NCBI GenBank assembly: GCA_030268105.1 | Contig: BSDZ01000024.1 | Location: 930,001 to 994,000, forward strand | DNA: 64,000 bases | Direction: 5' to 3' | From: Volvox africanus | Taxonomy: Eukaryota; Chlorophyta; Chlorophyceae; Chlamydomonadales; Volvocaceae | Shown: piece after piece, positions 24,301-36,300 of the stretch | How positions within the stretch are numbered: position 1 is the first letter of the stretch | Layout of the letters: every line of letters begins with the position of its first letter | Made by a program: the position numbers and the translations under genes | The notes under the pieces: generated by a model | What the model was told of the DNA's origin: nothing | What the model saw: only the letters and a program-made list of their open reading frames with translations | Database searches by the model: none

Positions 24301-27300
24301 TTTTATTTTCTCTTCTTCGGCTACCTTACGCTTGATTTTATTGGCAAACACGTTAGTAGGCAGTTCAATCTCATCGGCTATTTCAGGATTGGTAAAATTA
24401 GCCATATCACTTGCATTTGATAGACGAATAGTCCCGTCATACATTTCCTGTTCCAGTTTCTTGTATTTTACTGTTGCCTCTCTTAAGAGCTGAGGCGGCG
24501 TATCCTTTCTAAAGGCAAGCTCGATCATCTGGTTTCTTGCATCATCCAGAACTTTACGCCTTGTCTCTATGGCTTTTTCCGCTTCAAGAGGTGTAGGTAT
24601 ATAATCTTCCTGCGTTTTACTTTGATCACCGTAAGCTTTATCCTCAAACCAGTAAAAACCGCGATATCTTTCACTCCCTTGGTAAAAATGACCGGCGTTT
24701 GCCCTAGCCTCATATGTAGTTGCAAGGATTAAAATAAGAATAATTTTACTAATATTTCTGCTCATAATACTTCTCATTTCCCTTGTGTTTTAGAGAGACG
24801 ATCAAAAGAGTTTTGGACTCTCATTTCTACGTCATTAATATTCGGCATAACCACTTTGCCAAATATTTCCGCAGCAAGAGCAGAAAAATCTATCTGACTA
24901 AAATCTACTAAACTTAAGTCTTCTATAGTAAGGCCTCTACAATATGGATTATTGTCGCTACCGAATCCTTCAGGGCCGGGAAAATGCCCACGAAGAGCAG
25001 GTTGTAACCTCGCCTGAATCTGAATAATCTTCTCCAGCATATTGGAAAAGCAGCAATAATAATGGTATTAGCAACGTATAAACGCCAATCGATAAAGTTT
25101 TGACACGCATGCGCTGTATGGGCTGTTGGAAGTTGCTGCTTGTTTGGACAACGTATGTGACCATGTGGTCCATTCCCTCTCTCACACCCACTCTTTCCTT
25201 CCATCTTTCTTTCCTCCAACACATGTGCTGATAGTTCTAAATGACCGTGGCCTACTTCCCGAAAGACCCCAAAGGATGCACATGCAACTACTCTTGAAAA
25301 TCTAACAGCACAGAAAACGTCAGATACTCCGCCCTCACGGCTAAGCAGGCGATATTTTCGTGCACACCTTCTGTTCCGCCAGCTTCCCCACATTGGCCAG
25401 CAGCTGCTTCAGCTGCTCCTCGAGCGCCTTCACCTGGTCTCCCAGCTGACGGTTGCGAGAAGTGATAGCACCTGTCGCAGACGCCAGCTCTGCAGCCGCT
25501 GCCGCCACTGAGTTGGCGGCTATTGCTGTTGATGAGGATGGCGCCGCCACCTTGCCGCCCTTCTGGTCTGAGGCAGTGGTCGCAGCGGCAGTCTCCGCCG
25601 GGCGGTTTTGCTGGAGCTCCTTGATGCGCCGATCCAGCTCCGCCAGTGCAGCTGGCAGGGACGCGGCAAGCCGTGAGACGTCATCCATGGCGACAGAGCT
25701 GCTGTCCCCGGGCAATTGTCCGGCACTGGTCTTAGATCCGATGGTCGCATCAGACCAAGCGGTACGGCCTCCTGTAGGGGCTCCTGAAGCCCATGCTGGG
25801 TCAGCTGCGGTGCCAGTCGGCGATGTCAGCTGTCGCATTGCCATGTCGCCATCGTCCGTGGAAGTGACAGCCGCAGCGGCAGCTGCTGCTGCCGCCGACG
25901 CCGCTGCGGCCGCAGCCGCCACCTCGACCTCTAATTGCTCTGCGCGTTCCACTGCCGCCTCTGCTGCAGCTCGGGCAGCGGCAGCATCATCCTTAGCACC
26001 CTTCTGTTCCTTCTGTAGTGCGGCCACAATGTCCTGCAACTTCTTAACCTTCTCCCTGTCTTCAGCCGCAGCTGCAGCAAGCGCAGCCAAGTCAGCATCA
26101 CTGGCACCAGCTCCAGCACCGGCGGCGCCACCCCGGCCCCTGCGTGCAGCGTTCTTGAGGATCTCTCCCAGGGCCATTTGGATGGCGTTGATATCGCCAC
26201 GAATGCCAGCCAGCAGTGCATCGCGGGCCGCCTTGCCTGCGGGATTGGCAGTCTTGCTAGCAGCACCTGCAGCCGCCGTCGCCACTCCCTTCTTCTGCTG
26301 GTCGCTACTGATGCTATTCGCCGTGGCACCACCAGCGGGGGCCTTATGAACATCACTGGCAGACGCTGTCCCCTCGTCCTTACTGTCACCCTACGGCGGT
26401 ACCACATCATGTAGGCATCAGGACAGTTACGAGTACAAATTGGTTTAAGGGCCTGCAAGGACAGCAACGAAGGCTACCTGGAGCTAGGACAGCTTGCGTA
26501 TCACGCACTGGAGCAGCGTGTGACAGGGCTGGGTCGTAATGGAGCTCATGATGACGGCTGTGAGTGACCCTTCCGAAGCCACCACCGCAGAGGACTGACA
26601 CCGCAGATTTATCAACAAGTTCATGGACGTAATAAATTTGGCAGTTACGTCCATGACCCGGCACACTAGCTATTACCCTTACTCTCTTGCAATCCCTACC
26701 TTTTTTCCTAAAACTGTGAAAACGAGCAAAGCAAGACACCCGTCCGTCCATATTGGATCAAGTGCACTTGTTTCACACACGTATAAGCGGGGGCTTTTCG
26801 CGCGTGGCAATAATTGATACGCACCTGTTGTTCTGACAGCTTGCCCACATTGGCCAGCAGCTGCTTCAGCTGCTCCTCAAGCGCCTTCACCTGGTCTCCC
26901 AGCTGACGGTTGCGAGCGGTAATAGCACCTGTCGCAGACGCCAGCTCCGCAGCCGCTGCCGCCACTGAGTTGGCGGCTTTTGCTGTTGATGATGATGGCG
27001 CCGCCACCTTGCCGCCCTTCTTGTCTGTGGCAGTGGTCGCAGGCCCCTCGTCCGCCGGGCGGTTTCGCTGGAGCTCCTTGATGCGCCGATCCAGCTCCGC
27101 CAGTGCAGCTGGCAGGGACGCGGCAAGGCGCGCCACATCGTCTGTCACATCAGAACCAGGCAAGACCCCCGGTTTACTCGTGCCACTGCTAACAGCCGCA
27201 TCTTTCCGCGATCCATCGGTTCTTCCAGCAGGTACAGCCGTACTGGATTGACCCACAGCCTTTGAGCTCTGCACTGTGTCTGCCGCGGGCTGTGTTGGTG

Positions 27301-30300
27301 AGGACAGCTGTTCTGCCGCCGCTGCTGAAACATCACCACTGTCATCTGCAGAAGTAACAGCTGCAGCTGCGGCAGCAGCCGCAGCCGATGCTGCAGCGGC
27401 AGCCGCTGCCACCTCAACCTCCAACTGCTCGGCACGATCGGCAGCTGCCTCCGCTGCCGCCCGTGCTGCTGCCGCGTCGTCCTGGGTAGCTTTGTGCCCC
27501 GTCCGCAACGCCGCCATGAGGGCCTCTAACTGCCGCAGCCTCTCCCTGTCTTCAGCCGCAGCTGCAGCGAGTGCAGCCAGGGCGGCATCACTGGCAACAG
27601 CTCCAGCACCGGCTGCACCACCCCGGCCCCTGCGTGCGGCGTTCTTGAGGATCTCTCCCAGGGCCATTTGGATGGCGTTGATGTCGCCACGAATCCCAGC
27701 CAGCAGTGCGTCGCGGGCCGCCTTTCCAATAATTGGCTTTTTTTGCGCATCATGGCCGCTTGCATTACTGGTTGCAGTGCCACTAGTATTGCTACTGCCT
27801 CCTGCTGCTCCGCCATGGGCTGTTGGCACCCCAGCATCCTGGCCCGAGCCCTGTTGCGGTACCACCGTAGTGCAACCGTTCTCACATGCATTATTGAAGG
27901 AAGAACCACAGCAATTGGTTTAAAACCCTAAAACCCTACAACCCTTAAAACCGTGTACCAGCGCCTATGCCAACACTGTCGGCACCATACGTTCGGTTAA
28001 CATCTAGAAAATGGATCAGATTTGCGTTGATAATACCGAACTAGCTACTCCTTTGCCGTCATCGGTTAAATATCGCTCCGCCGCCGTACCTTTCAGCTTG
28101 TTCTGCAATTCTTCAAGGTTTGCTTCAATGGCTAACCCCTTTAAGGCCGATAAGCGGGTATTGCCCCTATTAATAAGGTGCTCTGTACAGGCATTGAAAA
28201 CATATTGTGCCGATTGCTCCTAGAAGGGGTCGGAATACGACCTGCTACGCTTTCTGTTAAAACTAAATAGTATTTTAGAGAATCTCTCCAGTTCTTCAGG
28301 GGTAGAGCAATCTTGCCAGAAATCCCAGTTCTTACTTCGTCCGTCAAAAGGATTGAAGATAATATCCCCGCGCTCCGGGTTATAATATCTTGCTATTATC
28401 TCTCCTGTCTGGTCAATAATAATAGCCGGTTGGTCTTGCTGTTTTACTTGGGGTAATAGGTTATGGACAAGGTTGGTTTTTCCTGAGCCGGTAGAACCCA
28501 TGATTAGAAAATGTCTGGTTTCACTGTCCCTAACTAAGGGCATATTACCGATGCGCAAGCTACTATCTTTGCCCATTAGCTGTAATTTAAGTTTTACCTG
28601 CAAAGGAGTTAATACTTCACTGCTCCCTTCTTTCTTTTTATTATTTTTGAGATTACTGCCAAAATAACTCCAGATAATAAATACAATAAGGAGAACACCA
28701 CCACCGAATACTAAAGATTTAAGACCGAATATTTTTGCCTCGTTTATAGCTGTGTTTCAAGCGGTTTTAAACAACCCGCTATTAGTTACGCCATAAGCAG
28801 ATATGTTCTTTTGCCATATCTTCCCGTTTGAATAAGCATCAACTACCAGTCTTGACTTACTGATGGATATAGCCGATAGAGCAGGATGTACTGTTATAAC
28901 AATTTGTGCCTTGGCATAGGTAAAAGCCCCGTCTATGTCTACCTGTTTGCTACTTTGATGGTAAAAGCTCCAAGCAAGGATTATTCCTGTTACTAAGGAT
29001 ACAGAAACAGTAGTCCGTAGTACCTGACGGGACATTCTTACTTTATGCAGGAATACTTGGCCTCCGCCAATGAAATTATTTAACATTAGCTTGCTCTTTT
29101 TAATCTGCTTATTTCAGAGTGTTCCTTTCTTGCAAACCAGTTCTGTATATACTTTTTGGCTATTTCACTATTATTTACAATAATAACGTTTTCGGTATTT
29201 CTGATATCTGCGTAGGTAGTAAAGTTGAAACTACCGGTAATGACTTTCTGTTTATCGATGATTATTATTTTGTTGTGAGCAATTCCTGAAACACTATCTA
29301 TATCTACCTCAATACCTGCTTCTCTAAAATCTCTCATCTTTGAATGTTTTGCACCGATATTGCTTTTATCAAGTAATACTCTAACTTTTACTCCTCGATT
29401 ATGAGCATTAATAAGTGCTTTTGCTATTTCTCCTGAAGTAAAACCGTAGGCCTGAACATATATGGAATCCTGTGCCTTGGATATCTGATTGGCTATAACC
29501 GCTCCGCATCCTGATGGGGGAGTAAAACACGTGCCGATTTCGCTGTTGCCGATTAATATGGGGGTCACTTCCCTTGTAGCTTGAGGTTTTAAATAATCGT
29601 CTAAAAATCCTAGGACATCTCGGTTATTACCTGCGTATCCTATAAATATCCCTACTAGCAATGATATTGTTATGACATTAAATAAGTTGCGGTATTTTCT
29701 TTTTGACATAAGCTTATACTTTTCTTGGCTAAAACCTTAGTTCGTTTTTACGTTAACATCCTATCAACAGATATAATTTGCTTAATATCTGCTCTATACT
29801 CTTTTCATCCAGCTTGTCTATTTTACGTGCGTTTCTAGCTTCCCAATCTAAAGAACGAACCTGATCACATAAAACAGCACCTTGGATTGTTTTTAGATTT
29901 ATTTTGAACTCAAAAGGATAACCTTTAACTTTACTGGTAATAGGAAGGAAAATAGCCAGATTAGTTTTCAATGCAAGGATCAAGATTAAAACTTGGTAGT
30001 TGCACACCGAGCGGTTGTAAATCCATCGGTCTTGGTCCTCTGCTGATAATAGATCCTCCCGTCATATACCCCGCTTTCTGGTCACTGATCACCGCTCCCT
30101 TGTTGATACTGGTCATTGAGCCGCCTCTAGCCCCGAATTTCATAAAATTATCCAGACCGCCTGCAAATACTTCAGTTGTTGCTAGCAGGGAAAGTATTAT
30201 CAGTACTAATCCGCATCTTATAAGTGCAAGTTGGTACCCCACAACAACTCTAAAATCCCAAATCAACATTTTTGGGTCTTCTTCCGCGTGGAGCTTTATA

Positions 30301-33300
30301 TATTTTCCCATACACTTACCTCTTCACTGCTAATCGTTGTTTTTCCATGCTATAGGCATGTCCCAGCACTACGTTATTATGAAGCTCGGAAAGACTTATG
30401 AACCCTCTTGCCAGCTCAAATAACTCACTTGCATCCTTACTTATTGCAACTAATGTCGGGACGGCCTTAATCCCAAGTTGCGCTGCTATCTTTCCTTGCG
30501 GAGTATCAAGACCTGTCACACTTAAAGTAAACCCGTATTCTTTGGCAAAGTTGTTTACAACAGGCATAAACCCTTTACAGTAATGACAATCGTCATTTGC
30601 AAACAGCACCAGATCGAACTTGCTTGCAAATTCCCTGATTATTTTTATTTTCTCTTCTTCGGCTACCTTACGCTTGATTTTATTGGCAAACACGTTAGTA
30701 GGCAGTTCAATCTCATCGGCTATTTCAGGATTGGTAAAATTAGCCATATCACTTGCATTTGATAGACGAATAGTCCCGTCATACATTTCCTGTTCCAGTT
30801 TCTTGTATTTTACTGTTGCCTCTCTTAAGAGCTGAGGCGGCGTATCCTTTCTAAAGGCAAGCTCGATCATCTGGTTTCTTGCATCATCCAGAACTTTACG
30901 CCTTGTCTCTATGGCTTTTTCCGCTTCAAGAGGTGTAGGTATATAATCTTCCTGCGTTTTACTTTGATCACCGTAAGCTTTATCCTCAAACCAGTAAAAA
31001 CCGCGATATCTTTCACTCCCTTGGTAAAAATGACCGGCGTTTGCCCTAGCCTCATATGTAGTTGCAAGGATTAAAATAAGAATAATTTTACTAATATTTC
31101 TGCTCATAATACTTCTCATTTCCCTTGTGTTTTAGAGAGACGATCAAAAGAGTTTTGGACTCTCATTTCTACGTCATTAATATTCGGCATAACCACTTTG
31201 CCAAATATTTCCGCAGCAAGAGCAGAAAAATCTATCTGACTAAAATCTACTAAACTTAAGTCTTCTATAGTAAGGCCTCTACAATATGGATTATTGTCGC
31301 TACCGAATCCTTCAGGGCCGGGAAAATGCCCACGAAGAGCAGGTTGTAACCTCGCCTGAATCTGAATAATCTTCTCCAGCATATTGGAAAAGCAGCAATA
31401 ATAATGGTATTAGCAACGTATAAACGCCAATCGATAAAGTTTTGACACGCATGCGCTGTATGGGCTGTTGGAAGTTGCTGCGTGTTTGGACAACGTATGT
31501 GACCATGTGGTCCATTCCCTCTCTCACACCCACTCTTTCCTTCCATCTTTCTTTCCTCCAACACATGTGCTGATAGTTCTAAATGACCGTGGCCTACTTC
31601 CCGAAAGACCCCAAAGGATGCACATGCAACTACTCTTGAAAATCTAACAGCACAGAAAACGTCAGATACTCCGCCCTCACGGCTAAGCAGGCGATATTTT
31701 CGTGCACACCTTCTGTTCCGCCAGCTTCCCCACATTGGCCAGCAGCTGCTTCAGCTGCTCCTCAAGCGCCTTCACCTGGTCTCCCAGCTGACGGTTGCGA
31801 GAAGTGATAGCACCTGTCGCAGACGCCAGCTCTGCAGCCGCTGCCGCCACTGAGTTGGCGGCTATTGCTGTTGATGAGGATGGCGCCGCCACCTTGCCGC
31901 CCTTCTGGTCTGAGGCAGTGGTCGCAGCGGCAGTCTCCGCCGGGCGGTTTTGCTGGAGCTCCTTGATGCGCCGATCCAGCTCCGCCAGTGCAGCTGGCAG
32001 GGACGCGGCAAGCCGTGAGACGTCATCCATGGCGACAGAGCTGCTGTCCCCGGGCAATGGTCCGGCACTGGTCTTAGATCCGATGGTCGCATCAGACCAA
32101 GCGGTACGGCCTCCTGTAGGGGCTCCTGAAGCCCATGCTGGGTCAGCTGCGGTGCCAGTCGGCGATGTCAGCTGTCGCATTGCCATGTCGCCATCGTCCG
32201 TGGAAGTGACAGCCGCAGCGGCAGCTGCTGCTGCCGCCGACGCCGCTGCGGCCGCAGCCGCCACCTCGACCTCTAATTGCTCTGCGCGTTCCACTGCCGC
32301 CTCTGCTGCAGCTCGGGCAGCGGCAGCATCATCCTTAGCACCCTTCTGTTCCTTCTGTAGTGCGGCCACAATGTCCTGCAACTTCTTAACCTTCTCCCTG
32401 TCTTCAGCCGCAGCTGCAGCAAGCGCAGCCAAGTCAGCATCACTGGCACCAGCTCCAGCACCGGCGGCGCCACCCCGGCCCCTGCGTGCAGCGTTCTTGA
32501 GGATCTCTCCCAGGGCCATTTGGATGGCGTTGATATCGCCACGAATGCCAGCCAGCAGTGCATCGCGGGCCGCCTTGCCTGCGGGATTGGCAGTCTTGCT
32601 AGCAGCACCTGCAGCCGCCGTCGCCACTCCCTTCTTCTGCTGGTCGCTACTGATGCTATTCGCCGTGGCACCACCAGCGGGGGCCTTATGAACATCACTG
32701 GCAGACGCTGTCCCCTCGTCCTTACTGTCACCCTACGGCGGTACCACATCATGTAGGCATCAGGACAGTTACGAGTACAAATTGGTTTAAGGGCCTGCAA
32801 GGACAGCAACGAAGGCTACCTGGAGCTAGGACAGCTTGCGTATCACGCACTGGAGCAGCGTGTGACAGGGCTGGGTCGTAATGGAGCTCATGATGACGGC
32901 TGTGAGTGACCCTTCCGAAGCCACCACCGCAGAGGACTGACACCGCAGATTTATCAACAAGTTCATGGACGTAATAAATTTGGCAGTTACGTCCATGACC
33001 CGGCACACTAGCTATTACCCTTACTCTCTTGCAATCCCTACCTTTTTTCCTAAAACTGTGAAAACGAGCAAAGCAAGACACCCGTCCGTCCATATTGGAT
33101 CAAGTGCACTTGTTTCACACACGTATAAGCGGGGGCTTTTCGCGCGTGGCAATAATTGATACGCACCTGTTGTTCTGACAGCTTGCCCACATTGGCCAGC
33201 AGCTGCTTCAGCTGCTCCTCAAGCGCCTTCACCTGGTCTCCCAGCTGACGGTTGCGAGCGGTAATAGCACCTGTCGCAGACGCCAGCTCCGCAGCCGCTG

Positions 33301-36300
33301 CCGCCACTGAGTTGGCGGCTTTTGCTGTTGATGATGATGGCGCCGCCACCTTGCCGCCCTTCTTGTCTGTGGCAGTGGTCGCAGGCCCCTCGTCCGCCGG
33401 GCGGTTTCGCTGGAGCTCCTTGATGCGCCGATCCAGCTCCGCCAGTGCAGCTGGCAGGGACGCGGCAAGGCGCGCCACATCGTCTGTCACATCAGAACCA
33501 GGCAAGACCCCCGGTTTACTCGTGCCACTGCTAACAGCCGCATCTTTCCGCGATCCATCGGTTCTTCCAGCAGGTACAGCCGTACTGGATTGACCCACAG
33601 CCTTTGAGCTCTGCACTGTGTCTGCCGCGGGCTGTGTTGGTGAGGACAGCTGTTCTGCCGCCGCTGCTGAAACATCACCACTGTCATCTGCAGAAGTAAC
33701 AGCTGCAGCTGCGGCAGCAGCCGCAGCCGATGCTGCAGCGGCAGCCGCTGCCACCTCAACCTCCAACTGCTCGGCACGATCGGCAGCTGCCTCCGCTGCC
33801 GCCCGTGCTGCTGCCGCGTCGTCCTGGGTAGCTTTGTGCCCCGTCCGCAACGCCGCCATGAGGGCCTCTAACTGCCGCAGCCTCTCCCTGTCTTCAGCCG
33901 CAGCTGCAGCGAGTGCAGCCAGGGCGGCATCACTGGCAACAGCTCCAGCACCGGCTGCACCACCCCGGCCCCTGCGTGCGGCGTTCTTGAGGATCTCTCC
34001 CAGGGCCATTTGGATGGCGTTGATGTCGCCACGAATCCCAGCCAGCAGTGCGTCGCGGGCCGCCTTTCCAATAATTGGCTTTTTTTGCGCATCATGGCCG
34101 CTTGCATTACTGGTTGCAGTGCCACTAGTATTGCTACTGCCTCCTGCTGCTCCGCCATGGGCTGTTGGCACCCCAGCATCCTGGCCCGAGCCCTGTTGCG
34201 GTACCACCGTAGTGCAACCGTTCTCACATGCATTATTGAAGGAAGAACCACAGCAATTGGTTTAAAACCCTAAAACCCTACAACCCTTAAAACCGTGTAC
34301 CAGCGCCTATGCCAACACTGTCGGCACCATACGTTCGGTTAACATCTAGAAAATGGATCAGATTTGCGTTGATAATACCGAACTAGCTACTCCTTTGCCG
34401 TCATCGGTTAAATATCGCTCCGCCGCCGTACCTTTCAGCTTGTTCTGCAATTCTTCAAGGTTTGCTTCAATGGCTAACCCCTTTAAGGCCGATAAGCGGG
34501 TATTGCCCCTATTAATAAGGTGCTCTGTACAGGCATTGAAAACATATTGTGCCGATTGCTCCTAGAAGGGGTCGGAATACGACCTGCTACGCTTTCTGTT
34601 AAAACTAAATAGTATTTTAGAGAATCTCTCCAGTTCTTCAGGGGTAGAGCAATCTTGCCAGAAATCCCAGTTCTTACTTCGTCCGTCAAAAGGATTGAAG
34701 ATAATATCCCCGCGCTCCGGGTTATAATATCTTGCTATTATCTCTCCTGTCTGGTCAATAATAATAGCCGGTTGGTCTTGCTGTTTTACTTGGGGTAATA
34801 GGTTATGGACAAGGTTGGTTTTTCCTGAGCCGGTAGAACCCATGATTAGAAAATGTCTGGTTTCACTGTCCCTAACTAAGGGCATATTACCGATGCGCAA
34901 GCTACTATCTTTGCCCATTAGCTGTAATTTAAGTTTTACCTGCAAAGGAGTTAATACTTCACTGCTCCCTTCTTTCTTTTTATTATTTTTGAGATTACTG
35001 CCAAAATAACTCCAGATAATAAATACAATAAGGAGAACACCACCACCGAATACTAAAGATTTAAGACCGAATATTTTTGCCTCGTTTATAGCTGTGTTTC
35101 AAGCGGTTTTAAACAACCCGCTATTAGTTACGCCATAAGCAGATATGTTCTTTTGCCATATCTTCCCGTTTGAATAAGCATCAACTACCAGTCTTGACTT
35201 ACTGATGGATATAGCCGATAGAGCAGGATGTACTGTTATAACAATTTGTGCCTTGGCATAGGTAAAAGCCCCGTCTATGTCTACCTGTTTGCTACTTTGA
35301 TGGTAAAAGCTCCAAGCAAGGATTATTCCTGTTACTAAGGATACAGAAACAGTAGTCCGTAGTACCTGACGGGACATTCTTACTTTATGCAGGAATACTT
35401 GGCCTCCGCCAATGAAATTATTTAACATTAGCTTGCTCTTTTTAATCTGCTTATTTCAGAGTGTTCCTTTCTTGCAAACCAGTTCTGTATATACTTTTTG
35501 GCTATTTCACTATTATTTACAATAATAACGTTTTCGGTATTTCTGATATCTGCGTAGGTAGTAAAGTTGAAACTACCGGTAATGACTTTCTGTTTATCGA
35601 TGATTATTATTTTGTTGTGAGCAATTCCTGAAACACTATCTATATCTACCTCAATACCTGCTTCTCTAAAATCTCTCATCTTTGAATGTTTTGCACCGAT
35701 ATTGCTTTTATCAAGTAATACTCTAACTTTTACTCCTCGATTATGAGCATTAATAAGTGCTTTTGCTATTTCTCCTGAAGTAAAACCGTAGGCCTGAACA
35801 TATATGGAATCCTGTGCCTTGGATATCTGATTGGCTATAACCGCTCCGCATCCTGATGGGGGAGTAAAACACGTGCCGATTTCGCTGTTGCCGATTAATA
35901 TGGGGGTCACTTCCCTTGTAGCTTGAGGTTTTAAATAATCGTCTAAAAATCCTAGGACATCTCGGTTATTACCTGCGTATCCTATAAATATCCCTACTAG
36001 CAATGATATTGTTATGACATTAAATAAGTTGCGGTATTTTCTTTTTGACATAAGCTTATACTTTTCTTGGCTAAAACCTTAGTTCGTTTTTACGTTAACA
36101 TCCTATCAACAGATATAATTTGCTTAATATCTGCTCTATACTCTTTTCATCCAGCTTGTCTATTTTACGTGCGTTTCTAGCTTCCCAATCTAAAGAACGA
36201 ACCTGATCACATAAAACAGCACCTTGGATTGTTTTTAGATTTATTTTGAACTCAAAAGGATAACCTTTAACTTTACTGGTAATAGGAAGGAAAATAGCCA

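Larger units (their letters stand above)
21673..25063 (-). mobile_element. Rickettsiales-type conjugative element (RAGE-like) fragment, copy 1
   Basis: 3,391 bp of AT-rich DNA with bacterial gene spacing (ATGA overlap traN/traF, TAATG overlap pld/traD), order traN-traF-traH-mazF-pld-traD on the minus strand. The order follows the F-type tra region as found in Rickettsiales amplified genetic elements. It lies in the A2-B1 intron (21509-25367), which is 3,859 bp against 471 bp when empty; the difference, 3,388, equals the insert minus the 3 bp lost. No integrase, inverted repeats or target duplication, so it is a captured fragment rather than a self-inserted element. Assignment to Rickettsiales is from gene content and recall. 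Confidence 0.85.
18724..25065. repeat. 6,342 bp tandem unit, copy 1 (A1 + B1 + bacterial insert)
   Basis: The sequence repeats with an exact 6,342 bp period: every feature of copy 1 recurs at +6,342 and +12,684. Each copy contains module exons A and B and one bacterial insert. The period was checked at exon ends, insert borders and gene starts. Confidence 0.95.
28015..31405 (-). mobile_element. RAGE-like fragment, copy 2
   Basis: Identical layout to copy 1 at +6,342 bp, with the same borders and the same traD frame change, TAG and traH/mazF junction. Lies in the A3-B2 intron. Confidence 0.85.
25066..31407. repeat. 6,342 bp tandem unit, copy 2
   Basis: Contains A2, B2 and insert 2. A2 shares with A1 three bases (t18798, g19080, t19375) that differ in A3 and A4. 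Confidence 0.95.

Noticed and set aside
21673..25063. Self-inserted integrative element
   Set aside because: No integrase, tRNA target, terminal repeats or target-site duplication; both ends cut through genes (traN and traD).
24923..25393. A 156-residue frame running from algal intron into bacterial DNA as a fusion gene
   Set aside because: Out of frame with traN and without splice or homology support; chance frame across the border.
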